Source: Oscillospiraceae bacterium
Lineage (GTDB): Bacteria > Bacillota_A > Clostridia > Oscillospirales > JAAYXM01
Assembly: GCA_017408185.1 (NCBI GenBank)
Contig: JAFQVE010000303.1
Coordinates: forward strand, 1 to 12,715
Reading direction: 5' to 3'
DNA length: 12,715 nucleotides
Below the pieces are notes generated by a model. That model did no database searches. It saw nothing but the letters and a program-made list of their open reading frames with translations, and was not told the origin of the DNA. Shown here piece by piece: positions 8,301 to 12,715 of this stretch (positions are counted from its first letter, which is position 1; every line of letters starts with the position of its first letter). The position numbers were made by a program, and so were the translations under genes.

Positions 8301-11300
8301 TGATACCATGAGCCCGGCTGATATATCCAATCAACAATCTCGCTACTGTATGGTTCACGGTCGAGAACAAGTGCCGCTGCGGCAAGAGAGGCCTGCTTCA
8401 TACCGTAGTTTCCGTGTATAGTTCCCTCTTTACAGCTCTCGAAGGTTTCAAAAATAAGTCCGTCTTCGATATTGCTCCAAATCTTTTCCCCACTTGTTTT
8501 GGGATTGTCAAGACCTCGTTCCGCTGCTTTCTCCGAGAGGAATGATACAACCTGCGGATCTGAATATACCGGGAAGAAGGCATCTGCAGACTGAATCCAG
8601 GTTGTGGATGTGGTTGTATCGTTTATGTGACCGAATATTTTACCGAAACCCGTTCCTCCGTGTGCAACAAGGTACATAGTATCCCATTGTTTATATGAAA
8701 AACTCGGATAAAGATCTGCTATTCTATCTATAAGAATTGCGCCGGCTCTGCCATATTTCATATCACCGCTGTATGCATAAGCGCGTGATAGATTTGCAAC
8801 TGCCGTATTGGCTTCAAGCCAGAAAGAATGCATATAGTATGCAATATATCCGTGACGTTCTTCTGCTCCGTTTGAATAAGTTCTTCCGGGAAGATATCCG
8901 AGACCGTCATCAACAGCCCAAGTAGCACCGTCAACGGCATCGCCTGTTCGGGGATCCTTGTTGTAGAGTTCCGATGTTGGGTTATACAGCTCAGGATAAA
9001 GGTCATTATGAAGTGCATCCTTTTCTCCGTTTGCAACAGCCTCTGCGTTTGCGGCTACTGCACGGTCACGGTTATAATAACCTTTTTCATCAACGCCACG
9101 CTCATACAAAAGCTCGAAGTCGTTTGATGGGAAGAATCTTTTACACTCTTTGCATTGGATTTTCCATGGGCGTGTGTATATATTTACATCGTAACCGCCC
9201 GTTGAACCCGAGCCGTATTTTTCAACTGTGTTTACACCACAATAGCGGCAGAACATATATTCCGGGTCATCCTCCGAACCAACACGCTGTGAACGAGGGA
9301 TCCCCTCTCCCGTCATAAGATTGTATATATGCTCAGCCCTATCTACATATACATCAGCACTCTTAAGTGCCGAATCATATGAATCCTTTGCCCAATCATA
9401 TTTTTTTGCATTTTCACGTACAGCTTCGCAACGCTCGGTAGTGTAGTATGTAGATGCTGTCTTGGTTGTGCCTTCTCTGATTGCAATCAACACAGGTTCG
9501 CTTTCATATGCAACTCCCGCAATGGTTGTACTTACCTTTACCGAAACATCACCAACCGACGAAGCAACAACATATGTATCATCAATTATTTCGGCACTTC
9601 CATCCAAAACAGTATAAGTAACCTTGGAGTCATCCAACTTTGATGTGTTTCCGTTTTTATATACAATGGACGATGAAAGTTTTATTTTTTCTCCTGCAAA
9701 TCCCCACTCATCTGCAGAAATGGCAATCGTATCTATCCCGCTTGTTTCATTTACGATTACATCGCTGCTTGCCTTTACCTGATTTCCATCGTAAATAACC
9801 GTTACATTTACTTTTGTTCTTCCCTGCCCAACAGCTTTTAACACGCCATCTTCAAAGGTTGCAACACTTTCATCATCAGAGCTGTAGACAATACCTGCAA
9901 CATCTCCCGTAATCTCTGTTCCGTCAAGAAGTCTTGCAACAAATTCGGAGCTTCCCGTCTCTCCGACTTCAAAAACCGTCTTATTGAGGTTTAAGTTGAG
10001 GAATCTGAAAGCATTTGTGCCGTCAATACTGAAAATTCTCGGAGTCAGATATTTTGCGACATTATCATAGGGCTGTTTGAATACAAGAAGATATTCTCCG
10101 GCAGCTTCAAAGGTTACAGGTCCGAGAGCATCACTTGTTTGTTTCCAAGCACTGAGCGATTTATCATTAAAGTTGATAGTTCCGAGATATGAGTTCTGTC
10201 CAAGTGCATTTGTTACATCCGCTGTTGTATCCTTTACCGGAATTACATAAATATCACCCGTACCGTGATCGGCATCAGCGTATTTTGCACTTACAATATC
10301 TGCCCAGTATGTACCTGCGACCGGAACATTTATCCGCATAGCAAGCCATTCATTCTGACGAAGCTGTATTCTCACACGGTTTGCATTTGTTCCCGTGAGC
10401 GAAAGTGCGAGAGATGCTCTGCTTGATGTGAGGTCGTTCGGTCCCATTCCGAACCAGCTCCAGTTGTTGTAGGTATGCTCATATGTTATGCCACGCATAT
10501 CATATGCAGTTGTGCTGTAAACCGGAGTCCAGTCGGAGCTGTATTCATTGAGAACATATTCTCTTGAAACTCCGCTCGGTACTAAGGTTTCACCTTCAAG
10601 AGTAACATCAAGCATTCCAAGAACCGTTATACCGTCAAGGGTAGCAACAGCTGTTATAGAAGTTTTTCCGCCCTCGGCAGTTGCAGTTACAAGACCTGTT
10701 TTTGCATCAATCGAGCCAACCGACAAATCCTTGATTCCATAAGAAATTTCCGCACCGGAAAGGTCAGCATCTGTTCCGTCTGACATTTTGCCCGATACAA
10801 CTTTTGCATTTCTTCCGTTAAAGGAAAGAGTAACACTCATAAGTGCAGCTCTGCTTCCACCATCGAGAATAAGCTTTTTCGGATATTGTGCGACACCTGT
10901 TTCTCTTGTTTTGAGAACCACAAGATACTTTCCCTGCATTTTAAACGTATATTTGCCGAGTGGTGTATCAACATTTTCTTCTGTTTCTGCAAAATAATCT
11001 GCTTCACCGACTTTGTTTTCTTCGGTAAGTGCAGAAAGGACATCCTCTGTATCGGCAGACATTATATATACTTCGCCGACTCCGCCGGAAGGTTTCTTAT
11101 CGTGATTGAGAATGATATCACAGCTTCCGGTTGCAGGTACATTGATTTCAAGTGCAATCACACCGTTTGCATCTGTATCTGCATCTGAAAAATCGTATTC
11201 GGTTCTATATGCAGAATATCCGGGTTTGATTACAGAGACCCTAACGACACAGTTGGTGGATGATTCTCCCCTTTTTGCTGTTATCGTAACCTCTGTATCA

Positions 11301-12715
11301 CCTGCGGACACCGCTGTAACAACACCGTTTTCATCTACGGTTGCAATGCTGTCATCTGCACAATTATATTCGATTGTATAATCTTCTTCGGATGCCTTCG
11401 TGCAATCGGAGAGATATACACTTGCATCAATTTTTTCCGCAAGACCTTCTTCAAGGAGAAGTTCCTTTTTTTCCGCAACGATTCCCGCTACCGCCTTTTC
11501 CTCTCCACCGTAAAAGGTTATTGACGAGGGATAGAGATTGTTGCTTTTTCCGTTGCCCATACCATCGCCAACTCCGGATGCACGAAGAACAAGAAGATAC
11601 TTTCCTGCCTTTTCAAAGGTCACGTTGCGGAAGTTTACAGACTGCCCGGTAACCAACGATGCACCATAGCAATTGAAGCTTCCGAGTCTGTTTTTTGTAT
11701 TGAGTATAGCTTTTGCAATATCTGTTGTGTCACCATCAAGAAGATAGACTTCGCCGCTTCCGCCGGAGCTATTGAGTGCATAACCGAATTTTGTTCTGAA
11801 TGTTCCCGAAGTCGGAACATTCAAAGTCATTACGATATACTGATCCTTTACCGTTCCAACCTGAAGTCCATAGCTCATTTTGCGAAGCGTTGATATTTTA
11901 CTGCTTATGGAATGTGGAAGCCAAATATTCTTGGTTTCATCTCCCGTTATTGACAAGAATGGCGTTGTATCCTTGATTTCGTATCCGAAGTCATATTTGA
12001 GAGAGTAATCTGAAAAAGCAAGCTTTTCCGAGCTTACGTTAACCTCAGCTTCCGCATCAAAGGTGCTTCCGTTTTTGGTTACGGAAACGATTATTTTTGT
12101 CTTTCCTTCCGCAACACCGGTTACTTCTCCGCTTTCGTTGACAGTTGCAATACTCTCATCAAGACTCTTGAAAGAAAGAGATGCCAAATACACATCAAAC
12201 TCGTTTCCGTCGCTGAGATATCCCGAAAGCTCAATATTTCCGGTCTCTTCAATCTTCAAAAGCGCTGTATCCATATTTGCCTTTACATTCATAGGCACGG
12301 CATTATCTCCACCCGAAAGTGTGATTGTGTAAATACGGGACTGTGAATCAGCTTTTCCGTCTGCATATTTTCCGCCCTCCACCTTGAAAACAAGGTAATA
12401 TTCACCGGCGGCGATATATTTATTTATATCCGTATCAATTATACCGAGAGTGTTTGCGCTATTTTGAGCGTAAAGCTTCGATATATCGACATTCTGTGCA
12501 AGAACAGGAAGTGTTGTTACATCAAGGCTGTCCGAAAGTTCCGTTGATGCCGGTGCAATATAGACATCTATATCGGTGGAGGCGTTTGCTATGGAATGAA
12601 CCCTCAGCGAAAGCTTGTTATATACGCCGCTTGCGGGAACATTTATCTTAATTGCCGCCCAGCTTCCGACATATCGCATAAAAAGACCGTATGAAGCATT
12701 CATATGAGGTCCTTG
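5333..12715 (-). CDS. Giant SLH-anchored heparinase II/III-type polysaccharide lyase, 5' partial
   Basis: Residues are numbered from the Met codon at 12703, which is not the true start: the frame runs open to the window edge and begins inside a domain, with no signal peptide. Order: four tandem [beta-sandwich + BIG2] units (1-985); an extra Ig-like domain (about 986-1076); a zinc-ribbon-like segment with C1152/C1155 and C1184/C1187; the lyase alpha-toroid (about 1080-1600), with candidate active residues H1430 and N1432 in IHGNYG and Y1501 in GPGYNF; the heparinase II/III C-terminal beta-sandwich (about 1633-2140), with HGHND (H1672, H1674) and AHNTV (H1716); a He_PIG-like Ig domain (about 2148-2239); a Pro/Thr/Glu linker; and three SLH repeats (2282-2456). 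Such lyases cut uronic-acid polysaccharides (heparin, hyaluronate, alginate types) by beta-elimination; the substrate here is unknown. SLH repeats bind wall polymer, so the enzyme should sit on the cell surface. The gene is followed 22 bp later by the PHP gene. Confidence 0.88.
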   Translation of the reverse strand, partial: QGPHMNASYGLFMRYVGSWAAIKINVPASGVYNKLSLRVHSIANASTDIDVYIAPASTELSDSLDVTTLPVLAQNVDISKLYAQNSANTLGIIDTDINKYIAAGEYYLVFKVEGGKYADGKADSQSRIYTITLSGGDNAVPMNVKANMDTALLKIEETGNIELSGYLSDGNEFDVYLASLSFKSLDESIATVNESGEVTGVAEGKTKIIVSVTKNGSTFDAEAEVNVSSEKLAFSDYSLKYDFGYEIKDTTPFLSITGDETKNIWLPHSISSKISTLRKMSYGLQVGTVKDQYIVMTLNVPTSGTFRTKFGYALNSSGGSGEVYLLDGDTTDIAKAILNTKNRLGSFNCYGASLVTGQSVNFRNVTFEKAGKYLLVLRASGVGDGMGNGKSNNLYPSSITFYGGEEKAVAGIVAEKKELLLEEGLAEKIDASVYLSDCTKASEEDYTIEYNCADDSIATVDENGVVTAVSAGDTEVTITAKRGESSTNCVVRVSVIKPGYSAYRTEYDFSDADTDANGVIALEINVPATGSCDIILNHDKKPSGGVGEVYIMSADTEDVLSALTEENKVGEADYFAETEENVDTPLGKYTFKMQGKYLVVLKTRETGVAQYPKKLILDGGSRAALMSVTLSFNGRNAKVVSGKMSDGTDADLSGAEISYGIKDLSVGSIDAKTGLVTATAEGGKTSITAVATLDGITVLGMLDVTLEGETLVPSGVSREYVLNEYSSDWTPVYSTTAYDMRGITYEHTYNNWSWFGMGPNDLTSSRASLALSLTGTNANRVRIQLRQNEWLAMRINVPVAGTYWADIVSAKYADADHGTGDIYVIPVKDTTADVTNALGQNSYLGTINFNDKSLSAWKQTSDALGPVTFEAAGEYLLVFKQPYDNVAKYLTPRIFSIDGTNAFRFLNLNLNKTVFEVGETGSSEFVARLLDGTEITGDVAGIVYSSDDESVATFEDGVLKAVGQGRTKVNVTVIYDGNQVKASSDVIVNETSGIDTIAISADEWGFAGEKIKLSSSIVYKNGNTSKLDDSKVTYTVLDGSAEIIDDTYVVASSVGDVSVKVSTTIAGVAYESEPVLIAIREGTTKTASTYYTTERCEAVRENAKKYDWAKDSYDSALKSADVYVDRAEHIYNLMTGEGIPRSQRVGSEDDPEYMFCRYCGVNTVEKYGSGSTGGYDVNIYTRPWKIQCKECKRFFPSNDFELLYERGVDEKGYYNRDRAVAANAEAVANGEKDALHNDLYPELYNPTSELYNKDPRTGDAVDGATWAVDDGLGYLPGRTYSNGAEERHGYIAYYMHSFWLEANTAVANLSRAYAYSGDMKYGRAGAILIDRIADLYPSFSYKQWDTMYLVAHGGTGFGKIFGHINDTTTSTTWIQSADAFFPVYSDPQVVSFLSEKAAERGLDNPKTSGEKIWSNIEDGLIFETFESCKEGTIHGNYGMKQASLAAAALVLDREPYSSEIVDWIYQPGSWYQLGNTAKSDGGNLSIHYVDVIDRDGMGNETGPGYNFVGVNYGYKIAEMLEMYSSDEKYNLYKNPKFAKMFTAYEPVALADTHSAQIGDSGWTANVEFEDYISVIIRGFQSLKDTNLGNKLAEYIYRRNGYTVEGLYYDIFTKNPESIQQDILERIDDDVNAKSDMMPAYGFAVLREGAAYGDKVTNTYENNMRDFWIYFGETDGHGHNDALNIGMEAFGLNFAPDNGVPEAKSSSDQNRFQWVESTLAHNTVTVNEKIQKPIGNTVGTKHGFPMHFDDSGDVKLLDVDTPLAYDATSIYRRTAVMINVGDDNSYVVDFFRVKGGNDHIYSFHSQSDEIFATEGLDGITYQTDDGTASGNYVGSYAGRDVPFGNDPSESTSEAKFTYPAGYTWMKNVRKASDVGKFTVDFKVTDFNKVLKNGKGLHLKMTMLNDFDLNEVSLTSGHVIATNANINMPETFEYVLARRKGNNLDSLFTTVFEPYRDTPYIADSYVIDDISVKSGAEKENDAVKALKVVRKDGRCDYIVYATNKNVVYTIKDEDVSFDFSGFVGVYSINKDKILVYSYVNDGSVIGENTDLCEAYTGSVSDFTKELAFENSIVLSSKDNIDASILSGKFVYVENDGVNNAVYKIEDAELVEGGVKLDIGAVTTIRSFKDANDTSKGYVYNIAKGQRASIPISNIVDNAPVFEKVSDGTASAGSIFTDAVLATSADGVKITYIGKVLPRGASVDENTGTISWKPTSGQVGKNHFAITAKDELGRENTVHFIVNVYGSTTSGTNSSASGNGGGDAKPSTPDEPAKPEVETPDVPEATARFTDLGNHAWAESAINALADEGIIKGTSETTFSPGNNITRADFAILLVRAFGLSSDNTENFADVSDSDYFAKELAIARNTGIVNGIGDNKYAPRNTITRQDMMVIVYRAMQKLGAELEIADVEYADFRDVADYAKDAVSALVGAGLVNGKNGKIAPTDYTTRAEVAVLIKRIIDYK
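5336..5860 (-). repeat. Three SLH (S-layer homology) repeats at the lyase C-terminus
   Basis: Repeats start near residues 2282 (FTDLGNHAW), 2341 (FADVSDSDYF) and 2407 (FRDVADYAKD) and run to the last residue. Each keeps the glycine-rich turn (IIKGTSETTFSPG, IVNGIGDNKYAPR, LVNGKNGKIAP) and the conserved Thr-Arg motif (TRAD, TRQD, TRAE). Three SLH repeats form the trimer-like prong that binds pyruvylated secondary cell-wall polysaccharide. The middle repeat has TRQD in place of the usual TRAE/TRAD, which may weaken its contribution. Confidence 0.9.
9749..12715 (-). repeat. Four tandem [beta-sandwich + BIG2 Ig-like] protein units
   Basis: The N-terminal 985 visible residues are a diverged tandem repeat. 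The sandwich part shares NVPxxG (at 21, 295, 521 and 792), a G-G-x-VY/IY strand in several copies, and a closing GEYYLVFK / GKYLLVLR / GKYLVVLK / GEYLLVFK strand (at 100, 367, 591 and 869). Each is followed by a BIG2-type domain with the typical SIATV...G.VT..G.T signature (at about 184, 452, 663 and 946). Unit boundaries by residue are about 1-224, 226-492, 493-703 and 704-985. Unit 1 is cut by the window edge. Unit 3 lacks roughly the first 45-60 residues of the sandwich seen in units 2 and 4. The sandwich modules may bind carbohydrate (inference); BIG2 domains act as spacers or adhesion modules. Confidence 0.75.

Noticed and set aside
5531..12651. Many plus- and minus-strand frames of 60-130 codons inside the giant gene
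   Set aside because: None has a recognisable domain or ribosome site; all are out-of-frame shadows of the lyase, whose own frame is unbroken and domain-rich throughout.
9749..12715. DNA-level tandem repeat or mobile element in the N-terminal half of the lyase
   Set aside because: The repetition is visible only at protein level, with strongly diverged bases; no terminal inverted repeats, transposase or direct repeats were seen.
1..12715. CRISPR array, tRNA, rRNA or riboswitch
   Set aside because: No regularly spaced identical repeats, cloverleaf-like genes or long structured leaders were found; all intergenic gaps are under 200 bp and explained by promoters, ribosome sites or the terminator.

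Overview
The window looks like an accessory polysaccharide-use region from an anaerobic Gram-positive bacterium of the Clostridia type. The reasons are an AT-leaning composition (about 40% GC by eye, not computed), strong AGGAGG-like ribosome binding sites, sigma-A promoters with 17-bp spacers, two AraC regulators of the kind common in gut Firmicutes, and a giant surface enzyme ending in three S-layer homology (SLH) repeats. SLH-anchored polysaccharide lyases are known from gut Clostridia such as Monoglobus, but that genus-level comparison is only a suggestion.

Layout. A glycoside hydrolase family 3 gene (NagZ-like beta-N-acetylhexosaminidase) runs leftward off the left edge, lacking only its last few codons. 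It is divergent from an AraC regulator (1790-2710), and the 192-bp gap holds a promoter for each, including a perfect 12-bp palindrome directly upstream of the hydrolase -10 box. The regulator converges on, and overlaps by 9 bp, a 10-TM EamA/DMT-type permease (3577-2702). The permease is divergent from a second, shorter AraC regulator (3691-4428), and the two predicted promoters share one -35 region. A long hairpin at 4450-4496 closes that block.

Everything right of 4510 is one leftward transcription unit. It consists of a very large open frame (at least 2460 codons, 5' end outside the window) and, 22 bp downstream of it, a PHP-family metal-dependent phosphoesterase. The giant protein carries four tandem [beta-sandwich + BIG2 Ig-like] units, a further Ig-like domain, a CxxC/CxxC zinc-ribbon-like segment, a heparinase II/III-type lyase (alpha-toroid plus beta-sandwich), a He_PIG-like Ig domain, a Pro/Thr/Glu linker and three SLH repeats. 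It is therefore predicted to be a secreted lyase tethered to the cell wall and acting on a uronic-acid-containing polysaccharide.

Taken together (inference), the lyase would cut a uronate polysaccharide at the cell surface. The cytoplasmic GH3 enzyme would trim imported oligosaccharides carrying N-acetylhexosamine, and the AraC proteins would sense substrate. No dedicated sugar ABC or PTS transporter is in the window. The PHP protein and the DMT permease have no obvious place in this scheme and are the least explained parts. No tRNA, rRNA, CRISPR array, insertion sequence or phage gene was seen.
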